From the NCBI GenBank assembly GCA_937916395.1, contig CALFTN010000008.1, forward strand, positions 1 to 19,856: 19,856 nucleotides of DNA, written 5' to 3'. Position 1 is the stretch's first letter. Each line of letters opens with the position of its first letter. This document shows positions 7,007 to 13,850 of the stretch, piece after piece. The stretch comes from an uncultured Clostridia bacterium. GTDB taxonomy: Bacteria; Bacillota; Clostridia; Oscillospirales; Acutalibacteraceae. The notes beneath the pieces were generated by a model. The model had not been told where the DNA came from and searched no databases. It saw only the letters and a program-made list of their open reading frames with translations. The position numbers and the translations under genes are program-made.

Positions 7007-7035
7007 ATTATATGAAAAACAGTTGAAAATTATCT
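7007..7035 (-). promoter_or_regulatory. weak candidate sigma-E-like promoter for cwlD
   Basis: On the minus strand CATATAAT (7014-7007) agrees with the sigma-E -10 consensus CATACAHT at 7 of 8 positions. The element 14 nt upstream, AGATAAT (7035-7029), agrees at only 4 of 7 but keeps the ATA core. Transcription would start about at the ribosome site of cwlD, which is a problem for this reading. cwlD is expressed during sporulation in B. subtilis. Confidence 0.25.
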
Positions 7036-7692
7036 GAATTCTGTACCATCTTTAATTAAAAGTTTTTTTCTTATAATTGACCAATTAATGTGTTCAGGTG
7101 AAAAATCTGAAATTATTGCATCTTTAAACATAACTGGGTTAATTGTAAAATCATTACCAGCAGGTAAAACAAAACTGAAATGCAACTCAGTGTCAGAATC
7201 TTTAATAATTTTTAATTCACTAAGATGTTCAGAAACATTAACCTCTTTAATCTCGCCTTTTTTAGTTTTTTTGTGAATTATAATATTTTTGCTATTAATT
7301 CTTTCTAATATTGCGTTTTTTATATTTTCGCTGTTATTTGAAGAAATTGTCATTTCATATAAACCTGATGTAATAAACAAAGGCTTGTACTCTGGTGCAC
7401 AAATTTTTAAAAAATTAATACCAGGTACAGTTACTCTGTTTAACTCAGAAATAACACGTTCATCGGGATAACTTTCATCGTCAAGTCTGATATCTAATAT
7501 TTCATTTTCACCTTCAACACCTAGTGGTAAAGAAAGACCGAAAACAAGGTGTGGATGCGGATTAAATCCTTCAGTATACCAAAGTGGAATATCAGTTCTT
7601 CTGAATGATCTGATAAGACAACGTGTTAAGTCAAGGTGTGAAATATATTTTGCAGTATCTTTTTTAGTGAACCATATTCTTACAGAGCGCAT
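7030..7692 (-). CDS. TIGR03936 family radical SAM-associated protein (DUF2344)
   Basis: A soluble 220-residue protein of the family always found next to, or fused with, TIGR03960 radical SAM proteins; its biochemical role is unknown. Recognised by the N-terminal RIWFTKKDTAKYISHLDLTR (6-25), then RSFRRTDIPLWYTEGFNPHP and LSLPLGVEGENE. ATG 7692 is chosen because GGAGG at 7705-7701 lies 8 nt before it; an in-frame GTG at 7695 is only 5 nt from it. The gene overlaps its TIGR03960 partner by 29 nt, so the two are translationally linked. The usual next genes in Clostridia, an RNase E/G and rplU-rpmA, are absent; cwlD follows instead. Confidence 0.9.
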   Translation of the reverse strand: MRSVRIWFTKKDTAKYISHLDLTRCLIRSFRRTDIPLWYTEGFNPHPHLVFGLSLPLGVEGENEILDIRLDDESYPDERVISELNRVTVPGINFLKICAPEYKPLFITSGLYEMTISSNNSENIKNAILERINSKNIIIHKKTKKGEIKEVNVSEHLSELKIIKDSDTELHFSFVLPAGNDFTINPVMFKDAIISDFSPEHINWSIIRKKLLIKDGTEFR

Positions 7693-9532
7693 CACACTTA
7701 CCTCCGTTTAATTTGTTTGAGCCACAAGCATTACACTGCTCACGACAATGTTTTGAGGTTTCTGCCTTTTTAGCTTTTTCATTCTCTTTAATTAAGAATT
7801 CTTTTGAAATACCTGAATTAATGTGATCCCAAGGTAAAACTTCATTATAAGAACGACGACGATTTGCATAAAACGCTGTATCAATACCACACTCTTTAAA
7901 TGCATCCATCCACATGTCATATTTAAATTTATCATCCCAGCTATCAAATGTGCAACCGTTTTTCCAAGCTGTTTCAATTACCTTGCAAAGCTTTCTGTCG
8001 CCACGGGCAAAAATAGCTTCTAAGAAAATCTGGTCTGTTGTATGAAAACGGAAAGTAATCTTTTTTGAAGTAACTGTATCCTTCAAAAGCTGTTGTTTGG
8101 CAGTAATTTCTTCTCTTGAATCCTGTGGTTCCCATTGGAATGGTGTACAAGGTTTGGGAACAAATGATGAAACACCGGCACTTACACTCACAGTTTTTCC
8201 CTTAGGTTTATTAGGATTGCTATAAAACTCTTCAACAACCTTTTGACAAAGCTCGTTAATTCCAATAACGTCTTCTTTAGTTTCTGTAGGCAAACCAATC
8301 ATAAAATATAATTTAACAGCAGTCCAGCCACCTTCAAAAGCTTTTCTGCAAGTACCTAAAATTTCTTCTTCAGTTATATTTTTATTTATAACATTTCTTA
8401 ACCTTTGAGTACCAGCTTCTGCAGCAAAAGTAAGACCAGAACGTCTTACAAGAGCTAATTTTTCTCTCAATTCGTCAGAAAAATTATCAATTCTCAAAGA
8501 AGGTAAAGCAACGTTTATCTTTTGCGGTGTAGCCCAACTTAAAAGAGATTCAAGTAATTCGGTAATTTTTGTATAGTCGCTACTTGAAAGTGAACAAAGT
8601 GATAATTCATCATAACCTGTTTCGCAAGCAATTTTTCTACTTTGGTTACTTATAGTTTCAACTGATTTTTCTCTTATTGGTCTGTACCAGAAGCCAGCCT
8701 GACAAAATCTACAACCACGAATACAACCACGAAAAATTTCGTGTACTACCCTGTCATGAACAACTTCAACGAATGGAACAACAAAATTTTCTGGATAATA
8801 TATGTTATCTAAATCAGCAACAACACGTTTATTGACAACGCTTGGAGCGCCGTCATTTGCTGTATATTTCTTAATTGTACCATCTTCATTGTAAGAAACA
8901 GAATAAAGTGAAGGCACATAAATCCCCTCAATATGAGAGGCTGCTATTAAAAATTCTTTTCTTGATGCATTTTTCTTCTTATATTCATTTAACAAATCAA
9001 GAAAATCTATCATCATTTCTTCGCCTTCGCCAATCTGAAAGCAATCTATAAAATCTGCTAATGGCTCAGGGTTAACAACACAAGGTCCACCGGCAACAAT
9101 AATAGGATTATCTTTTAAAGAATCACCACGATTTTCGCTTCTTATTGGAATACCAGCTAAATCCAACATATTTAGTACATTAGAAAAAGATAACTCATAT
9201 TGCAACGTAAAGCCAACAGCATCAAAATCTTTTAAACTATCATGACTTTCAAGACCAAAAAGTGGAATATTATTCTTTCGCATGAGCTCTTCCATATCAC
9301 TGTCAGGAGCAAAAACTCTTTCGCACCAATAATTTTCTTTTGAGTTTATTAAACCATAAAGTATTTTTAAACCAAGGTGTGACATACCAATTTCATAAGT
9401 ATCGGGAAAACAAAAAGCAAATCTGATATCTACATTATTTTTATCTTTTACAACAGAATTTAATTCACCACCAGTATAACGTGCTGGTTTTTGAACAAGT
9501 GGTAAAATACTTTCAATTCTTTTGTGTAGCAT
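7664..9532 (-). CDS. TIGR03960 family B12-binding-domain radical SAM protein
   Basis: An iron-sulfur enzyme of unknown substrate. In the 622-residue product an N-terminal cobalamin-binding-like domain (about 25-200, with FPDTYEIGMSHLGLKILY and VAGGPCVVNPEPLADF) precedes the radical SAM core. The 4Fe-4S motif is CIRGCRFC, with Cys270, Cys274 and Cys277. FAAEAGTQRLRNVINKN and YFMIGLPTE are typical strand motifs of the barrel. The C-terminus ends in a Cys cluster (CREQCNACG and CDALC), which may bind metal or a second cluster. ATG 9532 has GGAGA 9 nt upstream; the in-frame TTG at 9538 is too close to it. It has its own promoter and heads the run to cwlD, radA and the DUF6873-like gene. A location next to spoIVFB is usual for Clostridia. 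Confidence 0.94.
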   Translation of the reverse strand: MLHKRIESILPLVQKPARYTGGELNSVVKDKNNVDIRFAFCFPDTYEIGMSHLGLKILYGLINSKENYWCERVFAPDSDMEELMRKNNIPLFGLESHDSLKDFDAVGFTLQYELSFSNVLNMLDLAGIPIRSENRGDSLKDNPIIVAGGPCVVNPEPLADFIDCFQIGEGEEMMIDFLDLLNEYKKKNASRKEFLIAASHIEGIYVPSLYSVSYNEDGTIKKYTANDGAPSVVNKRVVADLDNIYYPENFVVPFVEVVHDRVVHEIFRGCIRGCRFCQAGFWYRPIREKSVETISNQSRKIACETGYDELSLCSLSSSDYTKITELLESLLSWATPQKINVALPSLRIDNFSDELREKLALVRRSGLTFAAEAGTQRLRNVINKNITEEEILGTCRKAFEGGWTAVKLYFMIGLPTETKEDVIGINELCQKVVEEFYSNPNKPKGKTVSVSAGVSSFVPKPCTPFQWEPQDSREEITAKQQLLKDTVTSKKITFRFHTTDQIFLEAIFARGDRKLCKVIETAWKNGCTFDSWDDKFKYDMWMDAFKECGIDTAFYANRRRSYNEVLPWDHINSGISKEFLIKENEKAKKAETSKHCREQCNACGSNKLNGGKCDALCKNMVH

Positions 9533-9556
9533 AAACAAAATTCTCCAATTTCAAAA

Positions 9557-9579
9557 TAAAATTATACGATATAATTTTA
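9557..9579. promoter_or_regulatory. 23-bp palindrome over the promoter -10, candidate operator
   Basis: TAAAATTATA (9557-9566) and TATAATTTTA (9570-9579) are perfect 10-bp complements around CGA. The palindrome includes the -10 of the TIGR03960 promoter and extends downstream of it to the transcription start, a position typical for repressor binding. It is pure A/T outside the centre, so chance is a real possibility. Confidence 0.35.
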
Positions 9580-9602
9580 CAATAAAACCAGAGAATTATC
9601 AA
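9574..9602 (-). promoter_or_regulatory. sigma-A promoter for the TIGR03960-TIGR03936-cwlD-radA run
   Basis: On the minus strand TTGATA (9602-9597), 17-nt spacer, TAAAAT (9579-9574). Each hexamer is close to consensus, and the -10 lies about 41 bp before the start at 9532. It occupies the 80-nt gap after spoIVFB. Confidence 0.7.
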
Positions 9603-9612
9603 GTGAAAACAC

Positions 9613-10212
9613 TCACTTTTTTAATATAATTGTAAGTAGCATTAAGGCTGAAACAATAAGATAATAGAAATTATTGTTGTTTAAAAGAAAAACCTTAATT
9701 GAAAACCAGCAGAATGGGATTAAAACAATAAAAGATATGCAGGTAACTGCCATATTTGAAGCTTTCTCATTGAGCTTGTTTTTTAGTAAAACCTCGATAA
9801 TTTTGCCACCATCAAAATTATAAAAAGGTAACATATTAAACACGAATAGACATAAATTCACTAAATATATTTGAGTAAAAATTTTTTTATTTAAAAAACT
9901 GTTCAGGACAAAAAATAAAACAAAAAAGCAAAAATTAACAATTGGCCCCAGTAATAAAATCATAACCTCTTCTTTTGCTTTGATTTTTTTAAAATTTTCG
10001 GTTTTTATATTTGCACCAAAACAAGAAATTTTAAAACCGGTAATTATAACCCCAGCTTTTCTTAATGCAATTAAATGACCAATTTCATGAAGTATAGCAA
10101 AAATACAAGTTAAATATAGTAATTCACTTTTTCTGAAAACAACAACTAATAATATTAATGCAAAAAAAGTAAAGCTAATTGTAACATTTATTTTTTTTAT
10201 TCTAAACTGCAT
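9613..10212 (-). CDS. spoIVFB: SpoIVFB-like site-2 protease (M50 family)
   Basis: Intramembrane metalloprotease; SpoIVFB cleaves pro-sigma-K in the mother cell. The 199-residue product has about six membrane helices. The zinc motif HEIGH has His42, Glu43 and His46, and the second ligand lies in NMLPFYNFDGG with Asp134; these positions and the spacing are very close to B. subtilis SpoIVFB. ATG 10212 is chosen because AAAGG lies 9 nt before it; the in-frame ATG at 10221 directly abuts that site. The start overlaps the upstream M23 gene by 11 nt, mirroring the spoIVFA-spoIVFB operon. A general RseP-like protease is unlikely, given the lack of a PDZ domain and the small size. Confidence 0.87.
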   Translation of the reverse strand: MQFRIKKINVTISFTFFALILLVVVFRKSELLYLTCIFAILHEIGHLIALRKAGVIITGFKISCFGANIKTENFKKIKAKEEVMILLLGPIVNFCFFVLFFVLNSFLNKKIFTQIYLVNLCLFVFNMLPFYNFDGGKIIEVLLKNKLNEKASNMAVTCISFIVLIPFCWFSIKVFLLNNNNFYYLIVSALMLLTIILKK

Positions 10213-10942
10213 TTTTTGCATCCTTTAAAGCAAATTCAGGATTATATGAAATGTTATTTACTCTTAATTCAAAATGTAAATGTGGGCCTGTTGACTGACC
10301 GGTTGAACCAACTGTAGCTATTTTTTCACCACCACGTATAATATCACCTTTTTTTACAAGTAATTTTTCACAATGACAATAAACAGTTACTATTTCATTA
10401 TCATGCTTAATTTTAACGTAATTACCATTCCACTGGTCATTATCTGCTTCAATAATTTCACCATCATAAATTGCGTATATGGGTGAACCTTGTTCTAAAG
10501 CAAAATCAATCCCTTTATGTACCCCAAATTCTCCACTAATCGGATGTATTCTTTCACCAAACTCTGAAGAAATTTTCCCATTAATTACAGGTTTAAAAAT
10601 CTTATAGTTCAATTTGTATTTTTCAAATGAATAATTACTATTTTCAGCTATAGTCTCATCTTTTCCACCTTCCCCTAAAATCTCTGCATTGAATAAATCA
10701 TCAGAAAAGTCACTCAGAATAAATTCTTCACTGGCATAATTCTCAATTCTTTTAAAGGTTTCTTCAACATCTTCAGTATTTAACTTTTTATTTAGTTCAA
10801 AAAGAAGTTGTTCTTTGAAAAGTGAAAAAATCGGTGTTTCAAAATAATTAATAGCAAAAACAAAGCTGAATATTAAAACACAGATAATAAATTGAAAAAT
10901 CAAAGTTTTTACTAAATAATCTTGTTTTTTATTTTTATCCAT
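10202..10942 (-). CDS. spoIVFA: M23 peptidase-domain membrane protein in the SpoIVFA position
   Basis: A 246-residue protein with a short cytoplasmic N-terminus, one membrane helix (about 12-31), a coiled or linker region (about 45-115) and a C-terminal LytM/M23 domain (about 122-235). SpoIVFA holds SpoIVFB in check and anchors it to the SpoIIIAH/SpoIIQ complex; position directly before and overlapping spoIVFB supports this role. Here the peptidase site looks complete: His142 and Asp146 (HKGID), His190 (YCH) and His221/His223 (HLHFEL). As I recall, B. subtilis SpoIVFA has a degenerate domain, so this one could be an active endopeptidase or closer to a SpoIIQ-type protein. GGGTGA lies 6 nt before ATG 10942, within a terminator stem. 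Confidence 0.75.
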   Translation of the reverse strand: MDKNKKQDYLVKTLIFQFIICVLIFSFVFAINYFETPIFSLFKEQLLFELNKKLNTEDVEETFKRIENYASEEFILSDFSDDLFNAEILGEGGKDETIAENSNYSFEKYKLNYKIFKPVINGKISSEFGERIHPISGEFGVHKGIDFALEQGSPIYAIYDGEIIEADNDQWNGNYVKIKHDNEIVTVYCHCEKLLVKKGDIIRGGEKIATVGSTGQSTGPHLHFELRVNNISYNPEFALKDAKNAV

Positions 10943-10979
10943 AAAAAATCACCCGCAAATATATATGCGAGTGATTTTT
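10943..10979 (-). terminator. intrinsic terminator after the ABC-F gene, containing the spoIVFA Shine-Dalgarno
   Basis: Read on the minus strand, AAAAATCACTCGCA (10979-10966) pairs with TGCGGGTGATTTTT (10957-10944) through 14 pairs, including one G-U wobble at 10953/10970, around an 8-nt loop (10965-10958). The T-run runs straight into the ATG of spoIVFA at 10942. GGGTGA (10954-10949) in the 3' arm is that gene's ribosome site. The ABC-F stop codon lies 3 nt before the stem. Confidence 0.88.
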
Positions 10980-10988
10980 CTATTATTC
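10960..10988 (-). promoter_or_regulatory. candidate sigma-E-like promoter for spoIVFA-spoIVFB
   Basis: On the minus strand GAATAAT (10988-10982) agrees with the -35 consensus KMATATT at 6 of 7 positions. After exactly 14 nt, CATATATA (10967-10960) agrees with CATACAHT at 6 of 8. The -10 covers the terminator loop, so a transcript would start near 10956-10953, within the 3' arm. spoIVF is sigma-E dependent in B. subtilis. The leader would be very short, with the ribosome site almost at the 5' end, which weakens the case. Confidence 0.35.
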
Positions 10989-12869
10989 TTGCAATTCTTC
11001 CCATTCAGAATAAAGGTTATCTAATTCATTTTTTAATAAATCAAATTGCTCTGTTAATTCCAGTAATTTCTGATAATCAGCAGAAGTTTCAGGTAACTGG
11101 AGTAAATCTTGAATTTCTGATATTGTAGTTTCTTTTTCTTCTATTTCTTTTTCAATTTTAGAAATCCTTGAATTTCGCTTTCTCTCAAGGGCTTGTTGTT
11201 CTTTTTGTAATTTATAAGTGTTTACCTTGGTTGACTCTTTTTTTACATCTTCTTTTTTAGATTCATTGTTTTCCTTAAAAAGAAGATAATCATCATAATT
11301 ACCATCGATGCTTACTGCACCATCATGAGTTAAATGAACAATTTTATTAGACAATTTGTTAATAAAATATCGGTCATGCGAAACAACTAAAAGCGTACCA
11401 TCATAGTTTAAAAGCGCTTCTTCCAACACTTCACGTGAATTAATATCAAGATGGTTAGTAGGCTCATCTAAAATCAAAAAATTTGGTTTAGAGAGCATAA
11501 TTTTTAGTAAAGAGATTTTAGCTCTTTCACCACCACTTAAAACTGAGACCTTCTTAAAAACATCATCTCCACGGAAAAGAAATAACGCTAAAGCACTACG
11601 AATTTCAGTTTGGTCCATAAATTTATACATATCCCAAACTTCATCTAAAACAGTTTTATCTGAATTTAATTTGTCAATATTCTGGTCAAAGTAACCAATT
11701 TTTACATTTGTTCCAAACTTTATAATACCACTATCTTGCGATAATTCTTTATTTAATATCTTTAAAAAAGTTGATTTACCACAACCATTAGGACCTAATA
11801 AAAAGATTTTATCCTCTCTGAATATAGAAAGGTTGAAATTTTTAAATAATGGTTTTTGAGGAAAAGACTTTTCCAAATCAAAAACAGTTAAAACATTATC
11901 ACCTGAACGAATTTCTGAATTGAATGAAAAACGAACAGAAGATAAAGCTTTATCCGGTACTATTAAGTCAGCTTTAATTCTCTCTATCTGTTTTTCTTTG
12001 CTTGCTATTGTTATATAGTTCCTTTCCTGATTAAAGCGCTTTTGTTGCTCAATTATACCTTCAATTCGCTTTATTTCTGAAATATTTTTCTCGTATTCCC
12101 TCTCAATAGATAATTCTCTTTCCGCTTTCAATTTCTGGAAAACAGAATAATTACCCTTAGTCATGGTAATTTTTTTATGAGCAATTTCCATTGTTAAAAA
12201 GGTAATTTTATCAAGAAAATATCTATCATGAGAAACAACAATAACTGCACCCTTGTATTTCCCCAAAAAGTCTTCAAGCCAGTTAATTGCATCAATATCA
12301 AGGTTGTTTGTTGGTTCATCAAGAAGAATTAAATTAGCATTTGAAAGAAGTAATTTACAAAGCGAAACCTTGGAACGCTGACCGCCACTCAGGTTTTTAA
12401 CTGGATAATCTAATTCACTTTCTTTAAACCCTAAACCAATGAGAGCTGAACGTGTTTTTGCTTTATAAACAAGACCATCACGACGTTCAATTTCTTCTGT
12501 TAAGTGCAATTGTCGCTCAATTAAAGAATAATCACTATTATTTTCAAGCATTTGAGTAACGTTTTCGAGTTCTTCTTCCATTTTAGCTACATCAGAAAAA
12601 ACCTTTAATACTTCTTCATAAACAGTTAAATTATCTTCGCATTCAAGGTATTGTTCCATGTAACCTATTCTTACATCTTTACCACGAACAATACCACCCT
12701 CTACTGCCTGGTATTCCCCTGTTATCAGCTTAAAAAGAGTCGTCTTACCACTACCATTTGCACCAATTAATCCAATACGGTCATTTTCTTCAACCTGAAA
12801 AGCGGCGTCTTTAAACAAGACGCCGTCCGCAAAGCCAAATTTTAAATTTAAAGCTGTTAGTAATGACAT
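10983..12869 (-). CDS. ABC-F family ATPase with two nucleotide-binding domains
   Basis: A soluble tandem ATPase that probably acts on the ribosome, like Uup, YdiF and EttA, rather than on a transporter. Of 628 residues: domain 1 has Walker A GANGSGKT (36-43), signature LSGGQRSKVSL (160-170) and LDEPTNNLD (183-191); a long charged P-site-tRNA-type linker spans about 240-310; domain 2 has GPNGCGKS (359-366), LSGGERAKISL (444-454) and LDEPTNHLD (467-475). After a Lys/Glu-rich linker, residues 555-628 form a coiled coil, as in Uup and YdiF. No membrane segments. ATG 12869 has GGTGA just upstream and lies 20 nt after the manA stop. The gene ends in a strong terminator. Nothing in the linker identifies it as an antibiotic-resistance ABC-F, so a housekeeping role is preferred. 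Confidence 0.94.
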   Translation of the reverse strand: MSLLTALNLKFGFADGVLFKDAAFQVEENDRIGLIGANGSGKTTLFKLITGEYQAVEGGIVRGKDVRIGYMEQYLECEDNLTVYEEVLKVFSDVAKMEEELENVTQMLENNSDYSLIERQLHLTEEIERRDGLVYKAKTRSALIGLGFKESELDYPVKNLSGGQRSKVSLCKLLLSNANLILLDEPTNNLDIDAINWLEDFLGKYKGAVIVVSHDRYFLDKITFLTMEIAHKKITMTKGNYSVFQKLKAERELSIEREYEKNISEIKRIEGIIEQQKRFNQERNYITIASKEKQIERIKADLIVPDKALSSVRFSFNSEIRSGDNVLTVFDLEKSFPQKPLFKNFNLSIFREDKIFLLGPNGCGKSTFLKILNKELSQDSGIIKFGTNVKIGYFDQNIDKLNSDKTVLDEVWDMYKFMDQTEIRSALALFLFRGDDVFKKVSVLSGGERAKISLLKIMLSKPNFLILDEPTNHLDINSREVLEEALLNYDGTLLVVSHDRYFINKLSNKIVHLTHDGAVSIDGNYDDYLLFKENNESKKEDVKKESTKVNTYKLQKEQQALERKRNSRISKIEKEIEEKETTISEIQDLLQLPETSADYQKLLELTEQFDLLKNELDNLYSEWEELQE

Positions 12870-12889
12870 AAAATCACCATAAGATGTTA

Positions 12890-13846
12890 TTATAATGTGC
12901 TTAAAAGTGCATCAAATTCACCTGATAACACAACATTACCGCTATTTGCAGGAATAAATATGCTGTCACCTTTTTTAACGCTTATAGCAGTGTTATCTAC
13001 TGTAATACTACCTTTACCATCAAGAATCAAAACTGATAAAAATGATGAGTTATCACAGTTATATTCAAATTTACCATTAAGTTTCAATGAAGTCATGGTA
13101 AAGAATTCACAAGAACAGAGCTTTTGGATTTTTGCATCACCAGATACTTCTTCATTGCCTTCTGCTTCTGCAGAACGAACTGGTGGCAAAGTATTAGTAA
13201 CATCCAATGCTTTTTCAATATGCAATTCACGAGGCTTACCATCAACTAATCTGCCATAATCATACACTCTGTAGGTAGTGTTGCAGTTTTGTTGAACCTC
13301 AGCAAGTAAAATGCCACCACCAATAGCATGTAACGTACCCGCTTCAATAAAGAAAATATCACCTTTTTTTACTTTAACCTTGTTTACGTGATTCAAAAAT
13401 GAATTGTCTTTAATTGAAGCTTCAAATTCTTCTTTTGTTATTTCTTTATTAAAACCATAAATAAGCTCTGCATCATCTGAACAATCAAGAACATACCAAG
13501 CCTCTGTTTTACCTAAAGAATTCTCGTGAATTCTCGCATATTCATCATCTGGATGAACTTGAATAGATAAATCTGATTTTGCATCAATGAATTTAATTAA
13601 AAGTGGAAATTCATTATATTTCTCACCTTTTTCACCTAAAAATTCAGGGTGATTTTTAATAAGTTCTGTAAAACTCTCACCAGCAAATTCGCCATTTTTT
13701 ACAGTATTGTCACCATCATTACGAGCAGTAAGTACCCATGCCTCAGCAATATTATTAAGGTCACTTTCGTAACCATAATCGCTCTTTAAACGCTCGCCAC
13801 CCCAAACAATTTCTTTAAATATAGGATTTAATTTAATTGGATACAT
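12890..13846 (-). CDS. manA: mannose-6-phosphate isomerase, class I
   Basis: Zinc enzyme interconverting mannose 6-phosphate and fructose 6-phosphate; cytoplasmic. Of 318 residues, the metal site is visible as Gln96 and His98 (IQVHPDD), Glu115 (GKTEAWYVLD) and His173 (GTLHAIGGG). EVQQNCNTTYRVYDYGR (183-199) is the conserved substrate-site block with the catalytic Arg. A second cupin lobe ends the protein. ATG 13846 has GAGGTG 7 nt upstream and follows the exonuclease stop by 4 nt; the frame extends further upstream to 13879, but that would overlap the previous gene and lacks a ribosome site. Length matches Bacillus-type ManA (about 315). Cotranscribed with an exonuclease and an ABC-F gene, which looks like operon economy rather than a shared pathway. 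Confidence 0.96.
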   Translation of the reverse strand: MYPIKLNPIFKEIVWGGERLKSDYGYESDLNNIAEAWVLTARNDGDNTVKNGEFAGESFTELIKNHPEFLGEKGEKYNEFPLLIKFIDAKSDLSIQVHPDDEYARIHENSLGKTEAWYVLDCSDDAELIYGFNKEITKEEFEASIKDNSFLNHVNKVKVKKGDIFFIEAGTLHAIGGGILLAEVQQNCNTTYRVYDYGRLVDGKPRELHIEKALDVTNTLPPVRSAEAEGNEEVSGDAKIQKLCSCEFFTMTSLKLNGKFEYNCDNSSFLSVLILDGKGSITVDNTAISVKKGDSIFIPANSGNVVLSGEFDALLSTL

Positions 13847-13850
13847 TTTA

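Noticed and set aside
9601..9618. Short hairpin AAGTGA/TCACTT at the end of spoIVFB as a terminator.
   Set aside because: Only 6 bp, and the T-run is on the strand opposite to transcription; it also overlaps the -35 region of the next promoter.
10983..12869. The ABC-F protein as an antibiotic-resistance factor.
   Set aside because: The C-terminal coiled coil and general layout match housekeeping Uup/YdiF types, and no resistance context is present.
12897..13259. A 120-residue plus-strand frame inside manA.
   Set aside because: It lies wholly antisense to a well-supported enzyme gene and resembles no protein family; many similar antisense frames in the window were dismissed for the same reason.
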